From Manihot esculenta (lineage: Eukaryota > Streptophyta > Magnoliopsida > Malpighiales > Euphorbiaceae), in assembly GCF_001659605.2 (NCBI RefSeq), contig NC_035164.2:12730873-12794872 (forward strand): 64,000 bases of DNA, in the 5' to 3' direction. This document shows, piece by piece, positions 38,219-49,503 of the stretch (positions are counted from its first letter, which is position 1; the number at the start of each line of letters is the position of its first letter). The notes below the pieces were generated by a model. That model had not been told where the DNA came from and did no database searches. It saw only the letters and a program-made list of their open reading frames with translations. A program made the position numbers and the translations under genes.

Positions 38219-38976
38219 GGGGCATCACAGAGACCAAATGGCATCCTTCTAAATGCACAAGTGCCAAAAGGACAAGTAAAGATGGTCTTCTCTTGGTCTT
38301 CTGGAGCTACTGGAATCTGATAAAAACCTAAAAAACCATCAAGACAACAATAGTGAGACTTACCTGCAAGCCTTTCCAGCATCTAATCAATGAAAGGTAG
38401 TGGAAAGTGGTCTTTCCTTGTGGCTGCATTCAGCTTCCTATAGTCCATGAATACTCTCCACCCATTCTGAACTCTAATTGGAACAAGTTCTCCTTCAGCA
38501 TTTGAGACAATGGTGATCCCAGTTTTCTTTGGGACTGCATGTACAGGGCTTACCCATTTGCTATCAGAGATTGGGTAGATGATACTTGCATCCGAAAGCT
38601 TGACTATATCTTTTTTCACCACTTCCATCATAGGTGGATTCAATCTTCTTTGAGCATCTTTGACTGGCTTGCATTCCTCCTCCATGTGTATTTTATGCAT
38701 GCATGTAGTAGGGGAGATGCCTTTTATGTCATCTATGGTCCACCCTATGGCTCCCTTGTCCTTCTTCAGTACTCTCAGGAGGCTTTCTTCTTCAGTCTAG
38801 CTCAATTGATTGGACACTATCACTTGATGTGTCTTTTCAGCTCCCAAGTACACATATTTCAAGTGGTCTGGAAGAGACTTCAGATCTGGTTTTGAGATTT
38901 TCTGACCTGTATTCTGCTGCTTGGGGGGACAAGTGTCTGTCTGAGTGGGATGTTTGGATGAACTGGTTTCAGCTTT
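38219..38976 (-). pseudogene. Athila reverse transcriptase N-terminal half
   Basis: On the minus strand: a pre-RT region (PDHLKYVYLG near 38865), then AIGWTIDDIKGISP, HKIHMEEECKPVKDAQRRLNP, WVSPVHAVPKK, WRVFMDYRKLNAATRKDHFPLPFID and FRRMPFGLCDAPA. These are Ty3/gypsy reverse transcriptase fingers and palm. The domain is cut at 38219, before the catalytic YxDD, so it cannot be active. A stop lies near 38797-38800 and another divides the stretch near 38383. It belongs with the minus-strand gag-protease at 41207-42615: removing the solo LTR between them restores the family order. Confidence 0.85.
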
Positions 38977-38981
38977 CTCCT

Positions 38982-41201
38982 TGTAACGACCCCAAAATGG
39001 ACCGTCACCGGCGCTAGGATTCAGGTCGGCTTAAGGCCGCCAGAACCCGTAGCAAGCCTGCTATACTCTCTGTGTACCTGTAAAACTCATACATGATCAT
39101 ACATTTTCTGTGAAAAATAAAAACTCTTTTCTCTGTACCAAGGCTTAACCTGTGCATGCACTATCTCTGTACTCTGTACTCTGTACTCTGTACCCCTGAC
39201 TAGAGCTTGCTCTAGATGGGTTAACTCATACCTGTTAAGCCTGGTTTTTCACATACAGTAAAACATATATACATATCCAGATCATGTACAAAACATACAT
39301 CACTAAGTCAAGCACATTTCTAACTTTAGACACACAATTATTACATCTCTTTAATATTACATGTCCACTCTAGGCTATTACAAATCTCTTTACTCTTTCC
39401 GTACGCTGCTGGACTGTCCCTGTACACTGTACACTGAACCTGCAAAACTGGGGTTAAGGGAGTGGGATGAGCTCTATAGCCCAGTGAGTAGAACAATAAA
39501 ACAAGTCATTCAAATATGATCTCATGGAATGCGTCATAACACAGACAATTCACATCAAGAGTAAACCTGTCACCACATAGTCCCAGTAACTCTGTGCCAG
39601 GGCATAGAATCGAGCACCTGGTCTTCCTGTCATATATGTATATGTGTATATAACACCTCTGTACTTACCATTGCCAGGGCGTAGTCAAAGGCTCCTGGTC
39701 TTTACTATACCTGCCAGGGCGTAGTCAAAGGCTCCTGGACTTCCTGTCTGAGACTATTGGATCATTCAGCATTCACCCACATTAACAAATAACTATGCAA
39801 TGCACCATATTCGTGGATACTAATGCACTCAACCTAGTGCATATTCATGATGCATGAGATATGCTAAAACATTCCATTGTGCAATTAAAAGAGTTAAGTT
39901 TAGTTCCACTCACCTCTGGCTAACTGGACTGACTCTGCAGGCTCTGAAACTCTGGAGCAGTACTCACTGCTGCTCTCTCTGGTTCCTCTGGTCTGTACCT
40001 ATACAGATGGACGCAAATGAGGGACCAAACTAGCTTATGAACAACTCTCATAAACTCCCCAAGAAACTCCTTAAACTCACTCAACTATCCATGCAAAGCA
40101 TGCAAAAGAAGGCTGGACAGAACACTTTCGGCGGCAGGTTTAGCGGCCGAAAGTCCTCTCCAGAGACGAAACTCAAGCACCTTCGGCGGCCGAACTTCCA
40201 CTTTCGGCTGCCGAACCCTTTCGGGGGCAAGTTTCGGGGGCCAAAAGGCACTCCAGAGACGAAAGTCTCTAACCTTCGGCTGCACCTTCGGCGGCCGAAC
40301 TTCCCTCCAGAGCCGAAAGTTCAAAAGCTCGGGGGCAAGCTTGGGCAGCCGAAACCACCTCCTCACACCTCCTCAGGGGTTCGGCGGCCGAATGTACCTT
40401 CGGCTGCCGAACCTGAGTTCATCAGCAGGGCAGAAACTTGCCCTGCCTCTCACCAAATGCACAAAACCCTCTCCAACTCAAACACCTCACTTCCTCCACT
40501 TGCATACACTCATGTATATGCTCAAAGGGGTCAAAAACTAGCTAACAACCCCAAACACACAACACAAACAACACAAAAACAAGCTGTACACATAAAATCA
40601 TCAAAAACTCTCAACTAACCCTATTCATGCAACTCTCTCCATCAAACTCCATAAAACCTTCAGAAAACATAAAAACAAGCTCAGGATCTTCACTTACCTC
40701 GTGAAAACAAGTAGATGAAGGATCCTAACGTGGAGTTTTGGAGCAACTTGTCTTCAAACGCTCCAAACTTCAAAACTTTGAGTTTTTAGCTTAAAACCTT
40801 CAAAAGATCATAAAAACTAACCAAATCTTTGCATGATTGAAGGAAAACATGAAAGAATACTCACAAAGGACAGGGTTTCACCTCAGAAGACAAAAGAAAC
40901 GGTGCTCTGACCGCTTCAACCGACTGAGGGCCATTTATAGGTGGCTGGCCAGACCACCTTCGGCGGCCACACGTGAAACCGAAAGCCATGCATGTTCGGC
41001 GGCCGAACCTCAGCTTCGGCGGTCGAACCTGGCTTTTCTGCCTTGGTTCATTTCACTCAACTCAGTTCCTTATACTTTAACACTATAAAACATACCAAAG
41101 CATGGTAGAAAAACATAAATCTAACCCTTCTAGAGACTTCCGACATCCCGGACTCCACCGGAAAGTAGAATTCTGATGCCGGACTCCAGCCGGGTATTAC
41201 A
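38982..41201 (-). mobile_element. Solo Tekay-like LTR (2220 bp) with perfect target duplication
   Basis: Bounded by TGTAACGACC and GGGTATTACA and flanked by CTCCT on both sides (38977-38981 and 41202-41206). No internal sequence is present, so this is a solo LTR left by LTR-LTR recombination. It is the best reference for the complete LTR in this window. It contains two clusters of TTCGGCGGCCGAA-type near-palindromes (about 40120-40420 and 40945-41030) and a minus-strand TATA box near 40933-40940. A TCTGTAC heptamer run (39173-39202) and two TGCCAGGGCGTAGTCAAAGG units (39663 and 39710) are also present. It sits inside the minus-strand Athila polyprotein. Confidence 0.92.
39173..39202. repeat. 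TCTGTAC heptamer microsatellite
   Basis: About four tandem TCTGTAC units inside the solo LTR. They are not seen in the other LTR copies of this family here. Confidence 0.8.
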
Positions 41202-41206
41202 CTCCT

Positions 41207-42615
41207 TCTGCCCAAGGCCTATCTGCGTTGAAGAGCTGGAAGAGTCGACTTGCGATCCTGACTGAAGTGGTGCCTCGGCTTCCTGCAATCCAAGCTGAAG
41301 AGTGCCTTTCAGTTCTTGTTCTCCTTGCATTTGGATGCAACTCACCTGTTGATTGCTGCAGACTATTTCTTTCAGTTCTGGCTCTTTTTGGCTCTCATTC
41401 TTGCAAAGGTCATTGTTTAGTATATCATCTTGATTCATATCAAAAGTCTCCTGGCCCAAACAATCAATGATATCTAAACCATAAACAGGGGACATATCAT
41501 GGGATATTTCATAGTATCATAAACATTAAACTTAATAACTTCCCCTTCAAATTCCATAGTGAGTGCACATCTATCTTAGTCCTGGCTGTATTTGAGAAAG
41601 GACGTCCAAGTAGGATTTCTGAAGTAGTGTTACCATTGTCCTCCTTTGTATCAATCACACAAAAGTCTGCTGGAAAGACAGGTTCATCTACTTGTACTAG
41701 AACATCTTCTAGAACTCCTTTTGGATGCACCACAGATCTGTCAGCCAACTGAATCACTACTCTTGTGTCTTTCAGTGCACTTGCATTCAAAGAATTATAA
41801 ATAGCAAGAGGCATAACATTAATGGATGCACCTAGATCACACATAGCTCTCTTTATCCCAACATTGCCAATTTTGCAAGAAATAGCAAACATTCCTTTAT
41901 CTTTGCATTTAGTTGGCAGTTCTCTTTTTATCATAGCAGTTACAACCTCACTTACACTTACTTTTTCTCTCTCAGCAAGCTTCCTTCTGTTGGTACACAG
42001 TTCTTTCAGAAATTTTGCGTACCTGGGGATTTGTTTCACAGTATCTAACAGAGGTATATTGATTTTCACTTTTCTGAAGGTGTCAAGGATCTCCTTTTCT
42101 TCTTTTTCTTTTTGTGTCCTTTCAAATCTTTTTGGAAAATGAGGTGGAATTTTGAAACTTACCTGTTGATTTGCATTTGGCTGTTGAACCGGTTTGGCTT
42201 GCTCTTTTGACTTTGAGAGGTGGTGCACCGGTTGGTCTTCTGGAACACTTTGTTCTTGTGCCCTTGGGTCTTCTTCATCAGATTTGGTATCTTGGAGCTC
42301 TTTCCCACTTCTTAATGTGATAGCACTCACATTCTGTCTAGGATTAGTTTCAGTTTGGGAAGGTATCTTACCTTGGGATTCAAACTTGCTCATAGATTTG
42401 GCCATCTGTCCCACCTGTTGTTGGAGAGTTTGCATAGAGTTTGCCAAAGTCTCTATCATCTTCTCAAGGTGCTGGTTGGAACTTGGAGGTGCTGGTTGGG
42501 CTTGATTTCTTTGATAATTCTGATAGCTCTGATTGTTGTTAGCCCTTCCATAGCTGAAATCGGGGTGGTATCTCCAACCTGGATTGTAGGTGTTAGAATA
42601 GGGATCATGTCTCAC
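41207..42615 (-). pseudogene. Athila gag C-terminus and protease (minus strand)
   Basis: The minus strand reads from RHDPYSNTYNPGWRYHPDF (42615 inward) through a Gln-rich coiled-coil-like stretch, the Lys/Glu-rich linker (FKIPPHFPKRFERTQKEKE) and the protease, with CDLGASINVMP (the catalytic D codon is at 41837-41835) and ILLGRPF. A small deletion near 41570 shifts the frame, so the protease end is read wrongly. The polyprotein picks up again at MSPVYGLDIIDC and continues to the solo LTR. The N-terminal 36 residues of the long open frame here (42723-42616) come from the neighbouring Tekay-like LTR and are a chance fusion. Closely related to the plus-strand copy at 35856-38165. Confidence 0.85.
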
Positions 42616-44020
42616 CTGGATAGATGTGTTGAGTATGAGTTCGGAGGGTTTTGGGAGGCTAGATGTGAGAGGTGAATCGGGTTCTGCAATTCTGGAGAAC
42701 CCAGGTTCGGCTGCCGAAGCCATGTTCGGCTGCCAAACCTGCCTGGGGAGGCAGCTTTAGGCCGCCTAAACTCGCCCCCGAAAGTTGGACTTTCGGCTCT
42801 GGAGGAGAGTTTCGGCTGCCGAACCTGCCCCCGAAGGTTGGTGACTTTCGGCCACCAAACCCTGCCCCCGAAAGTGCTTGACTTTCGGCTCTGGAGGGAC
42901 CTTCGGCCGCCAAACCTGCCGCCGAAAGTCCCCTGCCCAACCTTCCTTTGCCTATTTTTTCCATGCATGTTTATGATGTTTTAGGGGGTTTTTTGGGGAG
43001 ATGTTATGAGTCATGTTAGAGTATGTTTGGTCCCTCATTTGAGTCCATCTATGTAGGATCAGACCTGAGGAACCGAGGTGATCAGCAGTGAGATAGCTGC
43101 TTCAGAGTTAGTTCAGAGTCAGCCAGAGGTGATTAGAACTAAACTAATCTTTTATTTCGAAGAATCAAATGTTTTAAGCATGTTCATGCATCATGATATA
43201 TAATAGGTTGTTTGCATTAGAATTCACGAATATGACGCATCGCATTATTCATTGTGGGTGTGGATGGACAACAGGACGACCCATTAGCCCTCTAGATATT
43301 ATGTTATGTAACAGAAGTCCTGAGGAGCCCCATCGAGGGCCGGGCACAAAGCTTATGTATGTAATAGAAGTCCTGAGGAGCTCCACCGAGGGCCGGGCAC
43401 AGAGTAGAGGGATTTTTGGGTCAGTCTATCCGTGATGTGATTTGTCTGTGATGTGATGCATTTCATGAAAGCATATGTTTATTAAATTGTTTTTACTGTT
43501 CTACTCACTGAGCTTTTGTAGCTCACCCCTCTCCCCTAACCCTCAGGTTTGCAGGTTCAGGATAGACCGAGAAGTCATCAAGGTTGAAGGTTGTGTTAAG
43601 TGTAATAGTTTTAGTAGTGGACATGTAATGCAAAATGGTATAATGTAATGTAATGTAGAGAAATGTTTCATGGTTTAGTATTGTGCTTGGCCCTATCAGT
43701 AGTGGTAATCCCTTTTTGTACATGATCTATATGAAATGTTTTAATAATGAGAAATGTTGAACCAAGCTTGATGCATATTATGTTGACCCACTAGAGCATT
43801 TGATGAGGGCTCTAGTATGGGGTTTTTATGTATACAGTTTTAGTGCATGCACAGGTCAAGCTTGATATGTGAAAAGTTTAAAATTTTTATACAACAGTAT
43901 GACTATGTATGGGATTTTATCAGGTATACAGGATGTATGTTAGGCTTGCTACGGGTTCTGGCAACCTTAAGTCGATTTGAATCCTAGCGCCGGTAGCGGT
44001 CTGGTTTCCGGGTCGTTACA
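42616..44020 (+). mobile_element. Tekay-like LTR fragment, plus strand (3' part)
   Basis: Reverse orientation to the other Tekay-like LTRs. It ends GGGTCGTTACA at 44020 and matches them back to 42616, where it is cut off against Athila gag. It has a dense cluster of TTCGGC(T/G)GCCGAA near-palindromes at about 42705-42930. The start (TGTAATACCC) and TATA region are missing. It replaces about 240 codons of gag between the fragment at 44021 and the one at 42615. Confidence 0.82.
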
Positions 44021-44142
44021 ATTTCTCTTGGCATTGGGGCCCTCATGGCTAGATTTTCTTGTATTAATTCATCATGGACAACATGTCCAGCATGGACAGT
44101 ATGTTGTGCCACGTTTTCAGCCATCTCTGTGGCTTGGTGGTG
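44021..44142 (-). pseudogene. Athila gag fragment, duplicated
   Basis: About 40 codons of gag on the minus strand (HHQATEMAENVAQHTVHAG... to APMPRE). Bases 44024-44142 repeat 59617-59735 with no gaps and two mismatches. The fragment lies between the Tekay-like LTR end and the 5' LTR of E1. Confidence 0.85.
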
Positions 44143-45734
44143 TGATAGAGCCAAATTTAGACCCATTTTCCATATTAATATTTATGTTAATTTACACATT
44201 TTCTACCTAATTTTGTGGTTTTAACCTTATTTTGCAGAAAATGGAGTAAAATGGTAATTTGGCAAAAATGGCCTTAAATCTGCCCAAAAGAGAGCAAAAT
44301 TGCACAAGCATGGTTTGCCCAAACCAAAGTTGAAGCTGAAATGGAAGAGGAACAATCTTCTGTTTGCCCAGTCTGTTAGTTGAAGCTGAAATGGAAGAGG
44401 AACAATCTGCTGTTTGACCAGACTGTTTGCCCAAACAGACTGGGCAAACAGACCAGCAGGGCAGAAGCATATCACAGACAACTGGAAAACCAGACTGTTT
44501 GCCCGAGCTGTTTGCCCAAACAACCCGGGCAAAACAGCACCAGCAACCAGCAGACAGAAAATTGCGAGAAAATCAAAATTCAAATGCTCAAGAAGTGTTT
44601 TTCCTCCCAAATACGTGTGGACAGCTCAGCAAACCCTAGAGACACCTCAGCACTCAATCCCAGATATTTAGGAAGACAAATCTCATCAAAATACAATTAT
44701 CTTCCAAGAATTCAACTCCAATTGGGAAAAGGAGTCCCAACTCAACAAGGAAACCCTAGGGCGGCCTCTTCAGCTATAAAAGGGCACGCAAACCATCAGA
44801 TCAATCATCTTTGGATCATCATACATCCTCGACAGAAGCTGCACCAGCAGCCGCACCACACCAGCAGGCCAATTGGCCCCTTTTTCTCCTTCTTTTTGCT
44901 TTCTTTCTTTTCTTTTATGTTAGTTTCAGCCATGAGTGGCTGAAACCCTTTTTCTAGTTGAAGAATAAGGTGAAACTTAGGTTGTTTATGGATTGGGAGA
45001 TCTGAACCTTTATGTTATTCTTTTATTAATCAGTATTTATGCAATTTTGTGCTTAATTCATTGTTGCTTTGTTGTTTTGATCAAATTGGCCACTTGATTC
45101 TTGATTGCAAAGTAATTCTTTGTTAGTTTGGATAATTTTTAGTCCGTAATTGCTGGAATTATTCAAACACAAGTAACCGTTGGTGTAAAAACCTAGGAAA
45201 TTGCATAATCTAGCAATATCACCATACGTTTGGGTAGCTAGAATTAGGTCTCTCTATTTCTTAATGCAATTAACAGTTGTTAGATGCCAAAGGCCCAAGG
45301 ACGTTCCTTGGCAACTTGTTGATTAGTGATTAATTAGAGGACGTTCCCTAATTAATCTATGCTTAAGGAGGGATATGGTTGGTGAGAAGCGTCTTCCACC
45401 TCCATAACTAATTTATTGAGTTAAATAAGAGAATATAAGTTTCAATGATCAATCCCAACAACTAAAGTGGATCCAACTCTTCAACTAGGCCTTTCTCATT
45501 ATTGAATTTCTCTACTTTAATTATTTGCTTTTCTCTATTGCTTTCAATATTAGTTTAGTTTATCAAACCTCAAAACCCCCATTTTACTTTTATTGTTTGT
45601 TTCTTTACTTGGTCTTGACAAGGAAAATAAGTAAGTATCAATTCCCTGTGGATTCGACCCTATTGCCACTATCTGCAAGTTTATTGTTGATTGTTTAATA
45701 GGTTTATTTTTGACGGCTTCGACAACCGCTATCA
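44143..45734 (+). repeat. E1 5' LTR
   Basis: Starts TGATAGAGCC and ends ACCGCTATCA. Several TGTTTGCCCA palindromic modules lie at about 44312-44540, including a complete 27-bp one at 44424-44450. A TATA box (GCTATAAAAGG) follows near 44774. It is 13 bp shorter than the 3' LTR because of a deletion near 44313. Confidence 0.88.
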
Positions 45735-45739
45735 AAAAT

Positions 45740-45757
45740 TGGCGCTGTTGCCGGGGA
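45740..45757 (+). other. E1 primer-binding site, tRNA-Asp type
   Basis: TGGCGCTGTTGCCGGGGA lies five bases after the LTR end. It has one mismatch to the E2 version, which reads CGCCG. Confidence 0.88.
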
Positions 45758-45816
45758 ATTGATTTAACTTATTTGTTTTTCTTTCATGATCAGATCTGGA
45801 CTCAAGAAACTGATTC

Positions 45817-47136
45817 ATGGATGAGGTAAGTATATCTATTCTCACTGCTCGACTTTCTGAACTAACCTCTGTTGTGAGAAGTTATGTCATAGGTCAAGCT
45901 CAACAACTTCAGCAGTCTCGGCCATGTGGGATTTGCGCATATGTAGGACACTCAACTGATCAATGTCCTATACTTTATGAGGATTACCAGCAAGTACATG
46001 CCTTTGGAAGATTCAATAGCCAGCCAAGACATGATCCCTACCTTGATACCTACAATCCATGGGACCATCCGAATTATGGCTATGCAAGGGCTGACTACTA
46101 CCAAAACTATCAAGCCCAAGCAACACCTCAAAACTCCCATATGGAACTTGAAGAGATGGTGAGGAGGTTGGAAATTTCTGGGAAAAATCTCCAACAGCAA
46201 GTGGATCAAGCGGTCAATGCAATGAACGCGCACATATTAAGAAGAGAGGAATATCTTCAAGATCTATGGGACGATGACGAAGGTTCCCAAGAAACAGACC
46301 GAGCTGCTGAATCTAGCTGCAAAATTGTTGAATCGGCCGCTGTCCAAACAACACTTGTTGAAGCTCCTGCCATCAAAGAGACAGCAATACATACCGCTGA
46401 TGCTGAAAATATTGCAGCACCTGCTGTAAAAAATTCAGACTCTGCTGCTATCCAAAAATCAGCAGCTACTGAAATTGCCCCAACCGAGCCTGAACCTGCT
46501 GAAACTTCCACAATTACACCAGAAATTGCTGAACCCGCTGCTGTCCATAAATCAACAATTGCAGAAATTGCCCCAACTGAACCTGAAGTTACTGCACTTG
46601 TTGAACCAGCAACATACATCACAGTACTAGCATCTGCCAAAGCACAGTTTGCAACCCCAGCTGCTGTCCAAAAACCAGCAACTGCTGTGTTTGCCCAAAC
46701 AGCACAGCCCACTGTTGCGTTTGCCCAAACACCTGCTGATGTGGATCAAAATGGTGTACTAACCAATGATTTTTGTAGGGAGGACAGCCAAAAAGATGAA
46801 AGAAGCCAAGTAGAGCTGAAATGGACAGCAATGAACTGCTGCATGCAGAGGACAGATTGTTGTTTGCCCAAACAGCCTGGGCAAACAAGCAGACAGGAGG
46901 CAGAACAGGCAGATTACTGTTTGCCCAAACAGCCAGCAAAGGCAGAACAGGCAAGCCTCTGTTTGCCCAAACAGGTTCAGCAGCCAACTAAGGCAGAATG
47001 CAGCCTGCCCAAATCAATCCAACAAGCAGAACTCAGTTTGCCCAGATCAGTTGAGCAAACAGCTCCAGCAGAACACTGTTCACCTGAAAAACCAGCAGAG
47101 GAAAAGAAGGTAGAATCTTGTTTGCCCGAACAGTAG
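45817..47136 (+). CDS. E1 gag-derived protein with CLPKQ repeats (439 aa before the first TAG)
   Basis: Begins MDEVSISILTARLSELTSVV and carries a CCHC knuckle (CGICAYVGHSTDQC, about residues 45-58). The stretch after it is gag-like (HDPYLDTYNPW). A heptad-rich segment (about 105-145) follows, then an Ala/Thr/Pro-rich acidic region (about 155-310), and finally repeats of the peptide CLPKQPGQT, or CLPKQ followed by spacer, from about 345. The gag N-terminus and core are deleted: a short MTRSG start codon fragment survives just upstream of the ATG. The frame is closed by TAG at 47134-47136, where E2 has CAG. It then stays open, with one more TAG, to 47556, where it ends in a pre-RT remnant (LPNHLKYAHIR) and a novel C-terminus (NAVGTIFPPPIT). 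Possible role: RNA binding and packaging. Unproven. Confidence 0.7.
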   Translation: MDEVSISILTARLSELTSVVRSYVIGQAQQLQQSRPCGICAYVGHSTDQCPILYEDYQQVHAFGRFNSQPRHDPYLDTYNPWDHPNYGYARADYYQNYQAQATPQNSHMELEEMVRRLEISGKNLQQQVDQAVNAMNAHILRREEYLQDLWDDDEGSQETDRAAESSCKIVESAAVQTTLVEAPAIKETAIHTADAENIAAPAVKNSDSAAIQKSAATEIAPTEPEPAETSTITPEIAEPAAVHKSTIAEIAPTEPEVTALVEPATYITVLASAKAQFATPAAVQKPATAVFAQTAQPTVAFAQTPADVDQNGVLTNDFCREDSQKDERSQVELKWTAMNCCMQRTDCCLPKQPGQTSRQEAEQADYCLPKQPAKAEQASLCLPKQVQQPTKAECSLPKSIQQAELSLPRSVEQTAPAEHCSPEKPAEEKKVESCLPEQ

Positions 47137-47556
47137 CCAGCAAAGGAGCATGAGGAAAGTTGTTGTTTGCCCAAACAGCAGGGAGAAGGAGAATCCAGCT
47201 TTTCCAAACAGCAAGCCAAGGCAGAAACTTGTTTGCCCAAACAAGCTATGCAGATTCTACAAGAAGATTGCTGTTTGCCCAAATAGCAAGGTAAGGTAGA
47301 ATTTGTTTTGCCCGAATTCAATATCAAATTGCAGCCACCTATGGAGAAATATGAATTGGAGTTCAAAGTGCTGCCCAATCATCTCAAATATGCACACATA
47401 AGGACTAGAGGCACACCTCATCTGAAAAAGGAGAAGCTAATCATGTTACTTTATGAGTACATGAAAGAAATAGGATGGGTTGTGACCAAATCAAAAGGCA
47501 CGCTACACTTTTTACTTAATGCAGTTGGAACCATTTTCCCTCCTCCAATTACTTGA
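47137..47556 (+). pseudogene. E1 gag-derived frame, continuation after TAG
   Basis: Same frame as 45817-47136, with a second TAG at 47284-47286, again facing CAG in E2. It encodes more CLPKQ peptides, then the pre-RT remnant and the PPPIT end shared with E2. The stop is TGA at 47554-47556. Confidence 0.7.
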
Positions 47557-49488
47557 GCCTTGATCAAGTCAAGAAAGTCTAGCCCGCGACTTTAAACTAA
47601 GGCGCTACTGGGAGGCAACTCAGCGGAGACATGCCCAATCAAGGAAGATTTTTCAGACGAAAAAAAAAAAAAAAAAAAACAGAGATATGTGACTGTTTGC
47701 CCAAACAGCATGGGGAAACAACCAAAGATGCAGGAACCAGAGGAGTTAACCCACTTCCAGATTTTAGCTATTTTGTAGGTAAAGGCTGGATAACCAAACT
47801 GTTTGCCCAAACACACTGGGCAAACAACAGAGAAGACTACCAAGGCACACTGTTTGCCCACGCAAGCTGGGCAAACAACCACAGCAGTCCACCACATCAG
47901 CAGACCACACCCCAGATCACTGTTCGACCAGCTTGTTTGCCCGTGCAACTGGGCAAACAACAGGCCAGTACAAGAGAAGACTTCTAGACAGCACCACAAA
48001 ATCACTGTTCGACCAAGCTGTTTGCCCAAACAGACTGGGCAAACAACCAAGGCAGCAGAAGCGACAAAGAAGAAAACTTAAACAGGGCAGTACCTTCTTC
48101 CTCTATATTCAATATTCTATTATGCCCTTTCAATGACAAATCTTCTTCTTCTCAAAACTTCTTGCTGCTGCACAAAATAGGCAGCACCTTTTGCATTTTT
48201 CTGCTGTCCCACTGCAAGACAGCATGTTTGGGCATCACACAAACAGCACCAGCAGGCCAATCAGCAGCATACTAAGTTGTTTGCCCACGCAAGCTGGGCA
48301 AACAACTGTAGCAGATCAGCGGGCAGCCTATATCAGCAGGCCTACCAGCAGATAAGACCACCAGGCCTACCAGCCAGCAGGCCAACCACCAGTGCAGCAA
48401 CCAGTACCAGCACCAGCACACATCTGCACACAGACGCACCTAAAGCCAGCTGTTTGCCCAAACAAAACTGGGCAAACAACCATACCAGGGAAGTATCAGT
48501 TTTTCACTTGAACTTTAATTTTTCCATACATTGAGGACAATGCATGAGTTAGGTGTGGGGGTGCATATCTCTGAATTTTGATGCTTCATGCATACTTTTT
48601 GATTCCTCTTAATTTCTTTTAAGCTTTAATTTTCAATTAGTACACATTAGGTTAAATTTTTTTCATTTTTAGTTATTTTTGCTTTCAACTCACACACATT
48701 CACAAAGCCACAGTCTTTTCTTTTTACTGTTTTGATATGCTTTACTCAAACACATAGGCTATGGTGAATGAGTTTTCTTCTCATGACCCCATTGATGTGA
48801 TGACCCTTTAAACCTAAGTTGAATCAATTGTAGTGAGTTGTATTCATTTTTGGAAATTTCCTTTTGAATTGAATCTTTGAGCTTGCCATGGTGAAAAATA
48901 TATTGATGACCCTCATTAGAGAGAATAAATCGAAAGTTGTGTGAATGAACTAAATATGACTTATTTTGGCAATTGGTGTTGATTTGCCCCAATCATTGAG
49001 AAAAAGAAAAAGAAAATTCAGCAAAGGCAAAGACCACAAAAGCGCAAAGTAAAAACTGTTCCAATGGTCAAAGACTATGAACAGAGCTAGTAGCCACTTG
49101 GACAAGTGACCAACTGAGTAACTGGGGGTGGATATCACAAATATGTACCTTCACGTCAAAAGGTTGGTGACTTTTTCAAGCAAGAATAAAAGTGCAAAAG
49201 CTGAATAAAAGAGTAAAGTGCTTCAAGAAAGGGCAAATCACTCTGAAAGCTAGAAAGAGTCTAAAAATAAACAAATATGTGCATGATATATCTCTTGAGG
49301 AAAATAAATACTAACCATGGTAGGTAAAGGGAGACAAGGAAAAGAGGAAAGTAACCTTGGTGCATACACTCTTTACTACAATACTTCAAAGTAGGAGTCT
49401 AGGGTATGAGCTTAAGTGGAAATAAGGATGAAGTAGTAAAGAAAGCTTGTTTCACTAGGTCTATTTGCTTGAGGACAAGCAAAGGGTT
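47557..49488 (+). other. E1 3' noncoding region with seven 26-28 bp palindromes
   Basis: No frame of note. Palindromes with arms TGTTTGCCCA and TGGGCAAACA lie at 47694, 47800, 47851, 47934, 48019, 48278 and 48451. A poly-A run is at 47661-47679. The first of two polypurine cassettes lies at 48530-48562. A block conserved in E2 and in the minus-strand subfamily lies at 49076-49130. Apart from these I see nothing but AT-rich sequence shared with E2. Confidence 0.8.
48530..48562 (+). other. E1 internal polypurine cassette (copy 1)
   Basis: TTGAGGACAA followed after a short spacer by GTTAGGTGTGGGGGT. It has the same design as the true polypurine tract before the 3' LTR about 940 bp later, so it may be a second plus-strand priming site. 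Function not shown. Confidence 0.6.
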
Positions 49489-49500
49489 AGGTGTGGGGGT
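49469..49500 (+). other. E1 polypurine tract
   Basis: CTTGAGGACAA, a short spacer, then GGTTAGGTGTGGGGGT, three bases before the 3' LTR start. Confidence 0.85.
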
Positions 49501-49503
49501 ATT

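Noticed and set aside
38539..38895. 118-codon plus-strand frame
   Set aside because: Antisense shadow of the minus-strand reverse transcriptase and pre-RT region.
44424..44450. Palindrome as a Rho-independent terminator
   Set aside because: There is no following U-run, the genome is eukaryotic, and copies lie inside open reading frames.
46257..46712. 151-codon Ala/Ser/Val-rich frame on the minus strand
   Set aside because: It is the antisense shadow of the Ala/Thr-rich part of the E1 gag-derived frame. E2 shows the same shadow.
44424..48478. CRISPR array as an explanation for the regularly repeated palindromes
   Set aside because: Spacing is irregular, copies lie in coding and LTR sequence, there are no cas genes, and the context is a plant retroelement.
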